A DNA stretch of 64,000 bases from JAMLHH01 sp964653095 (GTDB lineage: Bacteria > Bacteroidota > Bacteroidia > Chitinophagales > JADIYW01): the NCBI GenBank assembly GCA_964653095.1, contig CAZZEH010000019.1:1-64000 (forward strand), given 5' to 3'. The translations under genes and the position numbers were made by a program. Positions within the stretch are counted from its first letter, which is position 1. Each line of letters begins with the position of its first letter. The notes beneath the pieces are model-generated. The model saw only the letters and a list, made by a program, of their open reading frames with translations. It had not been told where the DNA came from and made no database searches. This document shows, one piece after another, positions 44,652-53,134 of this stretch.

Positions 44652-46637
44652 CTATTGAAATATCACAAACTGCTTCTGTAAAACAAAATTTCGGTGGTGA
44701 ATCTGTACCACGTATGTTCCGGCAGTACTGACAGTCAGCGGGATTTGTGGTTCGCCCGCATGTAGTACAATTTCTTTGCGGATTACTTCTCTGCCTATTT
44801 GGTCGATTATCCTTATTTCGTACTGACCTGGATGCATGTCTGAAAGCTTAAGAGTAAAAGTACCCTGGCTGGGATTTGGATAAAGTAAAATATCGGCAGA
44901 CAGGTCCGACGATATCGATGTAATCACAAGGTCTTCGCCATTACAGTCCTGATCGATTCCGTCATTGGGAATTTCGGCTGCGCCCGGATGTACGGAAGCG
45001 TCGCTGTCATCGCAGTCAAGATTATTGTCTGTATAGCTTTCAGGCATTTCGCAGTCCCAAATAAAATTATCGGGATCTCCGTAACCGTCGCCGTCTTCGT
45101 CCCGGTACCAGATGTTGGCGTTGTATTCTTCTTTTACTCTCAGAGCAGCACTGTACAAAGTTTTCACAGAATTTTGACTTCTTGTAAATGCAGGCAGAGT
45201 TTTGGAGTTATAGCTGAAAGGTATTCCTGTCCCCGGCCAGGGGGATTCGTTCCACCATACGGGTTTGTCGCATAAATAATATGAGAGGTCTTCCAAATCT
45301 CCTGTGCCGGACGGTCTGATATTATTAGCACCCCGAACTCTGTTGCCGTATTCAAAATTATTGCTGCCGGTAATCGTATAGTTTCCTTTGAGCAGTCCGG
45401 TGGACGGTATATCATTACCGACAATGTTGGTTTCATCTCCGGCACCGTTGTTCATAATAAATCCGTAATCCTGTGCGGTGTTTCTGAAAAAAGTATTGTG
45501 AGGTCCATTTTTTCCGTGTGTATTGTCGATTACGATATTGTTGACAAGATTGCCCTCAAAGAGATTGGCGTAAGGGTAGTTACCGTGCAGCACCAGTTCT
45601 CCGGCACTTGCTGCCGGAGAGACTACGCCAGTCCAGTGCGGATTCATGGAATAATTATAGGCAATGACATTTCCGTTGACACCGCATTGCAGCAGAACTG
45701 AATGCCGTAAATGACTGAAAATATTGTTTTCAATCAGACACTCGCCGGTAACATATTGAAATACTACCCCGTATCCCTTCCCGCCGTTTCCGTATTCATG
45801 GGCTTCCATGAAGTGGTTTCCTCTCAGAGTTATATTGGAGGCGTATTCCAAAGATACATGAGCAAATACACCATTTTTGCTTTCCACCCCAATAATCCAG
45901 GAGTTGACGGCTCTGCTAAATAGGAAAGTGGACACCTGCAGATTAGCATTGTCCTGCCTTTCGACGTATAAATTTTCCACACCGGTATATTGACGGGGAG
46001 TTATTTTTTTTAGTCTTGGTTTTTCCGACAGAGGATAATCTCTTCTCAACGGACTTTTGAAAAAGAGCGTATCTCCGTGAATCTGCTCAATTTGCAGTAT
46101 TTGACCTCCGGTTCTGAATGCCCATTCGTTGTTCATAAAGGCTTCATCATCACTCAGCAGTTGTACCCAATTTCCGGGAAGGAAGTGATTCTGGTGATTT
46201 GCAATTGCGTAATTTTGATTTTTACTCAATGCAGATTCAATTGTCTTTTCTTCTGCTTCTGTTTGACCCTGCGCCAAAAAGAGATTTCTGTTGAGGCCAT
46301 TCAGATTAAATATAAATCGGGTTTCATTACCCTCACCTCTTAAAATTACGCTGTCTCTGAATAGATGCACAATATTATTAAATACATAGTCCCCTTTTGG
46401 GAACAGAATGACAGAGCCTGATTCTGCTTCCAGCATGACGTTTTGTAAAATGATGGTGTTATCGGTTTGGCCGTCATTTATTCCGCCGGCTTCCAGAAAG
46501 TTGATTGTATTTGTAAAATCAGGAATATTTGTCTGCACTCCCGCCTGATGCCATCTGACTGCTCTTTGTTCAGGGATAATTTTAGAATGAACTGAAATGT
46601 GGATTAAAATCAAAATGACTGTAAGTGCTTGTTTCAT
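44652..46637 (-). CDS. T9SS-exported right-handed beta-helix protein with MopE-like metal-binding motif
   Basis: A 661-residue secreted protein. A signal peptide (1-18) leads to a pectate-lyase-3-type beta helix (GGINDGQTDNTIILQNV near 52-68, SVILFPKGDYVF, then NxxLRGNHFMEAHEYGN-like coils to about 450). Near 520-575 comes a putative metal-binding segment with DEDGDGYGDP and LDCDDSDASVHPGA / IDQDCNG, as in MopE and thrombospondin type 3-like repeats. The C-terminus is a type A sorting domain (LLYPNPSQGTFTL). It probably acts on or binds polysaccharide outside the cell; catalytic residues cannot be assigned. Its start carries an ATG with no clear promoter. Confidence 0.82.
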   Translation of the reverse strand: MKQALTVILILIHISVHSKIIPEQRAVRWHQAGVQTNIPDFTNTINFLEAGGINDGQTDNTIILQNVMLEAESGSVILFPKGDYVFNNIVHLFRDSVILRGEGNETRFIFNLNGLNRNLFLAQGQTEAEEKTIESALSKNQNYAIANHQNHFLPGNWVQLLSDDEAFMNNEWAFRTGGQILQIEQIHGDTLFFKSPLRRDYPLSEKPRLKKITPRQYTGVENLYVERQDNANLQVSTFLFSRAVNSWIIGVESKNGVFAHVSLEYASNITLRGNHFMEAHEYGNGGKGYGVVFQYVTGECLIENNIFSHLRHSVLLQCGVNGNVIAYNYSMNPHWTGVVSPAASAGELVLHGNYPYANLFEGNLVNNIVIDNTHGKNGPHNTFFRNTAQDYGFIMNNGAGDETNIVGNDIPSTGLLKGNYTITGSNNFEYGNRVRGANNIRPSGTGDLEDLSYYLCDKPVWWNESPWPGTGIPFSYNSKTLPAFTRSQNSVKTLYSAALRVKEEYNANIWYRDEDGDGYGDPDNFIWDCEMPESYTDNNLDCDDSDASVHPGAAEIPNDGIDQDCNGEDLVITSISSDLSADILLYPNPSQGTFTLKLSDMHPGQYEIRIIDQIGREVIRKEIVLHAGEPQIPLTVSTAGTYVVQIHHRNFVLQKQFVIFQ

Positions 46638-46679
46638 AATGTGTCTTTAAATCTGTTTCTTTTGTGTAAAAGCGTATTT

Positions 46680-47009
46680 TTAATCTAAACCTTGCGAAGG
46701 TTTAACAATTCTTCTGCCTTTTCGAACATAATACCAAAAATCTTCAGCATCCTTTGGAATTTCGATTGTTTTTTCAGAGGAATCGGTATTTCCAATCTGC
46801 CCGGCAATAAAATGCATCAGGTCTTCTGTATTAAAAACCTGTTTGAACTCATCTCTCAGCTCCTGATTGTTTTCCGCAAAACATACTCTTCCCGGACTGT
46901 TTTCAAGTGTAAACCGGAGATTCAGGGTCTTTGATATTTTATGGGCAAGATTTTCAAAATTCTTTTCACTGAGATTTGTTTTGTTTAAAAACTGTTCGAT
47001 ATTTTTCAT
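46680..47009 (-). CDS. Hypothetical protein
   Basis: A 109-residue soluble protein with no signal peptide or membrane segment and no family I recognise. It is mixed alpha/beta, charged, and ends with a basic stretch (YYVRKGRRIVKPS). It lies 42 bases upstream of the beta-helix gene on the same strand, so the two could share a transcript. Composition and third-position use look like the neighbours, supporting a real gene. Confidence 0.55.
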   Translation of the reverse strand: MKNIEQFLNKTNLSEKNFENLAHKISKTLNLRFTLENSPGRVCFAENNQELRDEFKQVFNTEDLMHFIAGQIGNTDSSEKTIEIPKDAEDFWYYVRKGRRIVKPSQGLD

Positions 47010-47192
47010 TGTAAAAGGCTTTACTTAATCCAAACCGGAGTAAAGTTTATTGAAATTACTGATATTTTGATGAATGATGCATTAAGTTTTTCAGACAGAC
47101 AGAAAAAAAATAAACAGATATGTGTTCCAATATTGAAATTATAATATCTTTATCCGCGACTTTATAAAAGTATTCAAACCAAGCATTGATTC

Positions 47193-47690
47193 ATGAATAT
47201 TTATGTGGCAAATATTCCTTTCTCTGTGAGCGAAGAAGAGTTGAGGGAGTTATTTGAAAATTATGGCAGGGTAGAGTCTGTCCGAATTATTTTAGATCGT
47301 GAAACACAAAAAAGCAGAGGCTTTGCCTTTGTTGAAATGAGTAATGACGAAGATGGGCAGTCTGCCATAGATTCTCTGAACGGAAAAAATCTTTCCGGGA
47401 AATTATTGTCAGTAAGCATTGCGAGACCGAGAGAATCGGGTTCATCGCAACATAAAAAGAGCCGGGACAGCAGAGAGACAACACCTCCTTTGATTCCACA
47501 GAGCGGTGTACCCCTTCCTTTAGAAGATATAGAAAATAAAGGCAAAAAACCTGTCAAGAAAGTAAAGATTGAAAAGAGTAAAGACCGGTTTGATTCAGAT
47601 CGGAAAATCAGAAAAAATGTAAAAAACGACAGAAAATACCGAAGGTTTGGAGATGATGAAGATTATCAGTTTAAGCTGGGTAAGAACTAA
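47193..47690 (+). CDS. RRM-domain RNA-binding protein
   Basis: A 165-residue protein. Residues 1-80 form a canonical RNA recognition motif: RNP-2 IYVANI near 3-8 and RNP-1 RGFAFVEM near 43-50. A low-complexity, lysine/arginine-rich tail follows (about 85-165), which could bind RNA non-specifically. Short RRM proteins are known in Bacteroidota and cyanobacteria, and some respond to cold or act post-transcriptionally; here the role is unknown. It is a lone gene with a 180-base upstream region. Confidence 0.92.
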   Translation: MNIYVANIPFSVSEEELRELFENYGRVESVRIILDRETQKSRGFAFVEMSNDEDGQSAIDSLNGKNLSGKLLSVSIARPRESGSSQHKKSRDSRETTPPLIPQSGVPLPLEDIENKGKKPVKKVKIEKSKDRFDSDRKIRKNVKNDRKYRRFGDDEDYQFKLGKN

Positions 47691-47779
47691 TCGGCTAAAG
47701 GCATTTCCGGAACTTTTATAGGTCAATTATTTCTCATTTGATGACATCAGAGTTTTTTAATTCAATTCAGAGTTGTGTT

Positions 47780-48571
47780 CTAAACCTGCTTTCTGCCAAA
47801 AGTGGCATACAGTGTCAGTCCGGTCATTAATATTCCTCCTGCTATATTGCCCAGAGTAGCCGGTATCTGGTTCCACAGCCACCAATCCGAAACAGTAATC
47901 TGTGCTTTGAGGAGAATAGCTGTCGGTATGACAAACATATTGACAACAGAGTGTTCGAGTCCCAAAGCAAAAAACAGAAAAATTGGCAGCCATATGGCTA
48001 CGATTCTTCCGACAGCAGAAGTAGATGCCGTACCCATGACTCCGCCCAACGTGACCATCCAGTTGCAGAGAAAAGCTTTAATAAATACGATTATAAGTCC
48101 CGTGCTTCCCAATTGTTTGTACGCTATGGTCTTATCATGACCTACTGCAATAATCTTGTCAATGAGGTCCAAATCAAAATATAATCCCATCCGGGTGATA
48201 TACAGGAAAAATAAAAAACCAAAAAATAAGCTTCCGGCCAAGTTTCCCATAAATGCCCAAAACCAGTTGTACACAAGGTCCCTGACCGTACACTGTCTGT
48301 CCATGTACGCCATAGGTACCATTGCAAAATTACTTGTGACCAATTCGTAGCCCAACAGGATGATAATGGCAAATCCTACGGGGAAAGCCAGTGCGCCCAA
48401 AAAATACATACCCGACTGAACTGCAACAGTAAATGCAAGAACACTAGAGATACCGAGCAGAGCCCCGGACTGAAATCCTCTTATCAGAATATCTTTTACG
48501 GGAAGTTTAGATTTATAAGCACCCATTCGGACTAAATCCCTGACAATTTCAACAGGCTGTTTGCTGTCCAT
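47780..48571 (-). CDS. Formate/nitrite transporter family channel
   Basis: A 263-residue membrane protein with six transmembrane segments and FNT hallmarks: RGFQSGALLGISSVLAF near the start, LLGYELVTSNFAMVPM, NWFWAFMGNLAGSLFFG, CNWMVTLGGVMGT and GLEHSVVNMFVIP with the conserved His. FNT pentamers pass formate, nitrite or hydrosulfide. Given the nitrite reductase cluster 9 kb away, nitrite is an attractive substrate, but the sequence alone does not separate FocA from NirC. It appears monocistronic. Confidence 0.9.
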   Translation of the reverse strand: MDSKQPVEIVRDLVRMGAYKSKLPVKDILIRGFQSGALLGISSVLAFTVAVQSGMYFLGALAFPVGFAIIILLGYELVTSNFAMVPMAYMDRQCTVRDLVYNWFWAFMGNLAGSLFFGFLFFLYITRMGLYFDLDLIDKIIAVGHDKTIAYKQLGSTGLIIVFIKAFLCNWMVTLGGVMGTASTSAVGRIVAIWLPIFLFFALGLEHSVVNMFVIPTAILLKAQITVSDWWLWNQIPATLGNIAGGILMTGLTLYATFGRKQV

Positions 48572-48812
48572 ATAATAGATTCTTGCGGTATGTGTGATTA
48601 ATTTTACAGAAAGTTACTACAAAAAACAGTATAAGTGAATGATTTAACCATATATAGAATATGTGTAAATAATGCAGATACAGATATCTATTATTTATAT
48701 GCAGTCTTTTTAAAAACAACAGATATATTCGGCTAAAATGCTGCAGACAGAATAAGGAAAATAAAAATAAATTTATTGGTACAACTATTACTGACAAGTC
48801 AAATTAATACAA

Positions 48813-49247
48813 TTACTTTATGGGGTGATTCTTTACTGACTCATTTTCTTTTGACCTCATCTGTGCTGTTTCCTCCTCTGTATGGTCGTCATAACCGCAC
48901 AGATGGAGTATTCCGTGTACCATCACTCTTGCCAATTCTTCTTCCAGATCAGTATTAAAATCTGCAGCATTGTCTTTTACTCTGTCCACACTGATATAAA
49001 TTTCGGCATCAATTATTTTCTCCTGACTGTTTTCTCTCAGGTCGAATGTGAGAATATCCGTTAAAGTATCGTGATTTAAGTGGCGGATATTAATTTTTAG
49101 AAGGCTTTCATCGTTACAAAATACGTACGAAAGGTCTTTTGTAACGTAACCTTCTTTTTCTATCACGGCATTTAACCATCCTGAAACTTCTTTTTCATTC
49201 CAGTCAAATTTATCCGTATTCATAAATACATAAGCAATCGGAATCAT
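48813..49247 (-). CDS. ybeY: Endoribonuclease YbeY (rRNA maturation)
   Basis: A 144-residue zinc-dependent RNase acting in 16S rRNA 3'-end maturation and ribosome quality control. The motif is HGILHLCGYDDH (His111, His115, His122), and TDILTF is also conserved. There is one extra Asp relative to the usual HGxLHLxGYDH spacing, so the third metal ligand may be an Asp or the shifted His. It is last in a three-gene operon with the ATPase and the DUF4175 gene, 30 bases after the ATPase; mnmG, its common next neighbour in the phylum, is absent. Confidence 0.93.
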   Translation of the reverse strand: MIPIAYVFMNTDKFDWNEKEVSGWLNAVIEKEGYVTKDLSYVFCNDESLLKINIRHLNHDTLTDILTFDLRENSQEKIIDAEIYISVDRVKDNAADFNTDLEEELARVMVHGILHLCGYDDHTEEETAQMRSKENESVKNHPIK

Positions 49248-49277
49248 AAGAGTATTCTGTTTGGCCTTTGGAAGTAA

Positions 49278-49676
49278 TTAGGAAAGGAAAAATGTCATGT
49301 GTATGCAGGAACCGTTGTTTTCGAAAGTGACCTCGTCTGCGAGATATCTAATCAGGAAAACTCCCCTGCCGTTAAGCTGTTTTTTGTTTTCGGGGAGGGT
49401 CGGGTCGGGGACTGATCCCAAATCAAATCCGCAGCCTTCATCCTGTATGATAAACTTTATGGTTTTTTCATCGCGGACACTTTTAAAGACAACTTCTTTG
49501 TTTTCGTCAGACTGATTGCCGTGTACTATCGCATTGGTAACAGCTTCCACGACAGCCAGATGGATGTTTCCGTAAATACAATCTTTGATTTTAAGACTTG
49601 TTCTGATGTGTTCAATATAATCTTCTATCACGTGAATATGCTGTAGTGAAGAAGGAATTTGTATAGAGTTTTTCAT
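49278..49676 (-). CDS. Anti-sigma-factor-like histidine-kinase-type ATPase (RsbW/SpoIIAB family)
   Basis: A 132-residue stand-alone HATPase_c_2 domain. The N box is AVVEAVTNAIVHGNQSD, the G1 box is DEGCGFDLGSV, and the G2 region is NGRGVFLIRYLAD. Such proteins act as serine kinases or anti-sigma factors, but no anti-anti-sigma (STAS) partner lies nearby. It is the middle gene of the DUF4175 - ATPase - ybeY operon, with gaps of 41 and 30 bases, an arrangement I recall as conserved in Bacteroidota. Confidence 0.88.
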   Translation of the reverse strand: MKNSIQIPSSLQHIHVIEDYIEHIRTSLKIKDCIYGNIHLAVVEAVTNAIVHGNQSDENKEVVFKSVRDEKTIKFIIQDEGCGFDLGSVPDPTLPENKKQLNGRGVFLIRYLADEVTFENNGSCIHMTFFLS

Positions 49677-49717
49677 TCAATAGATATCAAAAATGCTCTG
49701 TAATTAAAACGGGCTAA

Positions 49718-52700
49718 TTATTTGGAGTTATAGCTATTAACGAGTCTTTTATAAAATGGTTTCAATTCGGGCGGAAGATATTTTAGAGTATTCAAATTAT
49801 TTTTCCTGTTTTTAATGAATTCTTCAAGCTCTTTTGGAGTGCTTTTGGGAAGGTCTTTGCCGGTATTGGCAGTTCGGTCGTCTTTATCTCCCTGTTCTCT
49901 TGTGGCTTTCTCCAGTTCAAGCATTTTTGTTTCAATGTTTTTTTGTCTCAACAGAGTCTGTTCAGTAATTTTTTTGTTTACGATATCTTTTTCGATTTTG
50001 TCCAAGTCATCAATTATTCGGTCTATATCAGATTCTTTTTTCTGTTTTTGTGACATTTCTTCTCTCATCTTTCTCAATGCTTCCCGAATTGTGGCCTGTC
50101 TTTGAGCCATTTCGGCCAGTTGTTTGTTGACTTCTTTTCCTGATTTTCCTTCTTTTAGCTGCTGACCCATCTCGCCCAGTTCGTGTCCCAGTTCTTCCTG
50201 CAGCTGTTTTAGTTCTCCCGGGGTCGGTACCGACGGATTATTCCCGTCCGGATTGTCGCAGGAACCGGCACCTGCCATATTCGGCATCTGCAACTGCATT
50301 TGGTTCATGGTTTCGCTGAGCATCAGAGCGAGATTATTGGCGCTGGTCATAGCGTATTGTTGTGCGGCAGTGGCCGGTCCCCGTTTCTTTTCATCCAGTA
50401 AGCGGGTTGATTTTTTCAGGTCTCTTTTGAGCTTGTACAACTCGTCAGTAATGAAGGTTTCAAGCTGAAAGACTCTTTTCCCCAAAGCAGTCAGACTGTC
50501 CTCAATAAGGATTGATTTTTCGTCTAATCTTTGCTGTTCCTGAATCAGCTTAAAGTATTTTACATCGGTCTCGTGAGTTTTTTTGACTTTCAGCATGAGT
50601 TCCTCCTGCTCCATGGAAAGATTCAGAAGGTTGCTCAGAAGTCTCCGAATGGTATTGATATCTTCCATGTGCTGTTCCATTTGCATTTGCTGCATTTGCC
50701 CTCTGATATTTTGAGCCATCTGCTGCATGCCCTCACCAGCCTTTTGCTGTTGTTTTTTTGCCGGCGCAGTTTGGTTCTCTTCCAGATTTTCTTTAGCCTG
50801 TTGCATGTTTTCCCGGATTTCTTCGGCTTGCTGTCCGGTTTGGTTGAGGTTTAGTTTCTTTTTTTGTTCTTCATTCAGCTTCTCAAGTTTTTCAAGGTCT
50901 TTTTTCAATTCATCAAATTCCTGATTCAGTTTTTCCTGCTCAGAAGCATCTTTCTGTCCCATAAGCTCTTGTTGTTTTTGAGCCAGTTCTTCGAGTTGTT
51001 GGGCTATTTCGCTTGCTTTTTGTTCAAATTCCAGTTTTTTAAACAGTTCAAGAATTTTATCGAGTTCTCTGTTGAGTTGCCTGTTGTTCATTTCCATATC
51101 CTCTAACTTGTCAAACATGTCGCTTTTTTGCAGTTTTTCCATCAGTTCCTGCAATTCACTCATCAGTTCCTGCAGCTCGGGACTCAGTAATTCTTCCATT
51201 ATCTGATTCAGCATTTCCTGCTTTTCCAGAATGTCCTCCTCCAAATTCTTAAATAAATCCTGATTTTTAAGATTTTCATCGTATTTGCTTTTTATGTCCT
51301 GAAGTTCGTTTTTGAGCTTTTCGTGTTTCTTCAGCAAATCTTCTGTTTCTCTTTTATCCTCCCAGGTCAGATTCTTTTTTGTCAGTATTTTTTCTTTCAG
51401 AGTCTGTAGATCCTGTGCAAGGCTTTGAGCTTCTCTGTTTGCAGACTGCAATGCAGATTTGATGTTTTCATTATTGTCACTTTCGATTTCCTTTAGTCTG
51501 TCTTTGTCCGGGACTGTATAAACAAAGGTATTGGAGCGGGTTGATTTGCTGCCGTGTACTGCGTCGTTGTCCCAAACTGTGAAAAAGTATTCGGCTCTTT
51601 CACCTGACTTTAAGTTTAACCCGCTAAGAGCAAAGTGATGGGTGAAATCTGCCCATTTTGAAGGTGATATTTTGATATTTTCCCGGATGGTTTCTGTAAC
51701 CTGCCCTTTTTCATTCTTTGAGGAAATATGGAAAGTGATTTTACTGATGCCGTAATCGTCGGAGGTATTTCCCATGAAAAACAGATACTCCAGCTGGCTG
51801 CTGTCTGTTACCTGGCTCACCTGAATATTTGGCAACTCATCTTCGATAACTGAAATAGAATAGAGTACGGAATCACCGAGACCACTGTTTTCATTAAAAG
51901 CATAAAGTTTATAATTGGTTTCTTTCAGTATTTTTTTGGACAGATTGTATTTCGACTGCTCTTTTTTAAGAAAAACAGTTTCTTCGCCCTCGAATTTTAC
52001 GCTTAATTTTTCGGTATTCTCAGCAGAAAGTATCCATTCGACCCGGGTTCCTGCCGGAACTGTGATGTCGCCCGTGTTTTTGATGGTTTCACTTTTTAGC
52101 CCGGTGTATTTAGGATAATTTAATTTAATCTGCATGGAAGAAACTATTGGCTTTTTAAGCACTTTCATGTGATACTCGTCAGAGATGTGATTATGTGCCG
52201 ATATTCGAAAATCAATGTCATTTTCTATATTTAAGACGGTATAAGAAAAAGTATTGGCATCAATCTTTTTTACTGGGAAAGACAGACCGTTTTGTATCCA
52301 TTCCATTTTGTCCGGCAGCATTTTTCCTTTTACTTTAATAAAAATGTCCGTATCTGTAAACTGACTGACCTGTAACTGCTTCGGGTCAATTGAAATGGTA
52401 AAAGGAGCCGGTTTGAAAAATGTTTTGGAGGGCTGACTCAATCTGGCATTGCTCTCGGTCAGCACATTCGGAGCCAGTAGGATAATGCTTAGAAGCAAAA
52501 TCAGGGGCGGAACGGTATATCTGAGAAATTTTTTATTTTCACCGAGGTCTATTGCATTTGAAAACGGTACCCAGCTGATTTGCTGTATTTTTTGTTGTAT
52601 TCCTGCTTCCGCCAGCTCGGTACTTCCTGAAGCCGCCCGGTCTGATTTGAGCTGCAGGATATTGAGCAGTTTATCCTGTACTTCCGTAAAATGACTGCCG

Positions 52701-52993
52701 ATAATTTCGGCTGCCTGTTCGTGCGAGAGAGACTGACCAATCTTAAGATATTTGCTCAAAGGATAAATTATCCAGCCAAACAATGCCGCAAGGGTTATAG
52801 AGAAAAATGAAATGACGAGAAGCCACTTGAACCATGAAGGGAAATAGAAAGTAAATTCTCCCACACTCAGCAGTATATACAGACTGACTACGCCGGCAGT
52901 AAACAGAAGTGTTCCTTTCAGAATCTTACTGAGATAGTATTTTCTGATAAAACGGTCTAACTGCTGCAAAAGAGATTCGTAGGACGTAATCAT
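49718..52993 (-). CDS. DUF4175-family large coiled-coil membrane protein
   Basis: A 1091-residue protein. Hydrophobic segments near 28-47, 55-78 and about 160-180 make an N-terminal membrane anchor. A beta-rich periplasmic part follows (about 190-500), then a very long coiled coil rich in Leu, Glu, Lys and Gln (about 505-1000, e.g. ELAQKQQELMGQKDASEQ). The C-terminal 60 residues include LPPELKPFYKRLVNSY. This matches DUF4175 (TIGR02302-like), found across Bacteroidota; its role is not established and an envelope-spanning tether is only inference. It is the first gene of the operon with the ATPase and ybeY. Confidence 0.85.
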   Translation of the reverse strand: MITSYESLLQQLDRFIRKYYLSKILKGTLLFTAGVVSLYILLSVGEFTFYFPSWFKWLLVISFFSITLAALFGWIIYPLSKYLKIGQSLSHEQAAEIIGSHFTEVQDKLLNILQLKSDRAASGSTELAEAGIQQKIQQISWVPFSNAIDLGENKKFLRYTVPPLILLLSIILLAPNVLTESNARLSQPSKTFFKPAPFTISIDPKQLQVSQFTDTDIFIKVKGKMLPDKMEWIQNGLSFPVKKIDANTFSYTVLNIENDIDFRISAHNHISDEYHMKVLKKPIVSSMQIKLNYPKYTGLKSETIKNTGDITVPAGTRVEWILSAENTEKLSVKFEGEETVFLKKEQSKYNLSKKILKETNYKLYAFNENSGLGDSVLYSISVIEDELPNIQVSQVTDSSQLEYLFFMGNTSDDYGISKITFHISSKNEKGQVTETIRENIKISPSKWADFTHHFALSGLNLKSGERAEYFFTVWDNDAVHGSKSTRSNTFVYTVPDKDRLKEIESDNNENIKSALQSANREAQSLAQDLQTLKEKILTKKNLTWEDKRETEDLLKKHEKLKNELQDIKSKYDENLKNQDLFKNLEEDILEKQEMLNQIMEELLSPELQELMSELQELMEKLQKSDMFDKLEDMEMNNRQLNRELDKILELFKKLEFEQKASEIAQQLEELAQKQQELMGQKDASEQEKLNQEFDELKKDLEKLEKLNEEQKKKLNLNQTGQQAEEIRENMQQAKENLEENQTAPAKKQQQKAGEGMQQMAQNIRGQMQQMQMEQHMEDINTIRRLLSNLLNLSMEQEELMLKVKKTHETDVKYFKLIQEQQRLDEKSILIEDSLTALGKRVFQLETFITDELYKLKRDLKKSTRLLDEKKRGPATAAQQYAMTSANNLALMLSETMNQMQLQMPNMAGAGSCDNPDGNNPSVPTPGELKQLQEELGHELGEMGQQLKEGKSGKEVNKQLAEMAQRQATIREALRKMREEMSQKQKKESDIDRIIDDLDKIEKDIVNKKITEQTLLRQKNIETKMLELEKATREQGDKDDRTANTGKDLPKSTPKELEEFIKNRKNNLNTLKYLPPELKPFYKRLVNSYNSK

Positions 52994-53134
52994 AGTTTGG
53001 TTTGAAATCTTTTATCTGATTGGAAGATATAAAATTTTGAAAAACACCGGAGGTAAATATCGTTTTAAAATGTTAAGCACCGATAGAGTTACTACTTTTG
53101 CAGATTGTGAATTCACCCGGTTCTAAAAAAGATC

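Noticed and set aside
48549..48797. 82-codon frame in the gap before ybeY on the minus strand
   Set aside because: Composition is a run of Leu, Ile, Tyr and Phe as expected from random AT-rich sequence; no domain and no start context.
53093..53100. TACTTTTG, a match to the -7 consensus on the plus strand
   Set aside because: It points toward genes on the opposite strand, has no -33 partner and no gene follows on the plus strand; probably chance in AT-rich DNA.
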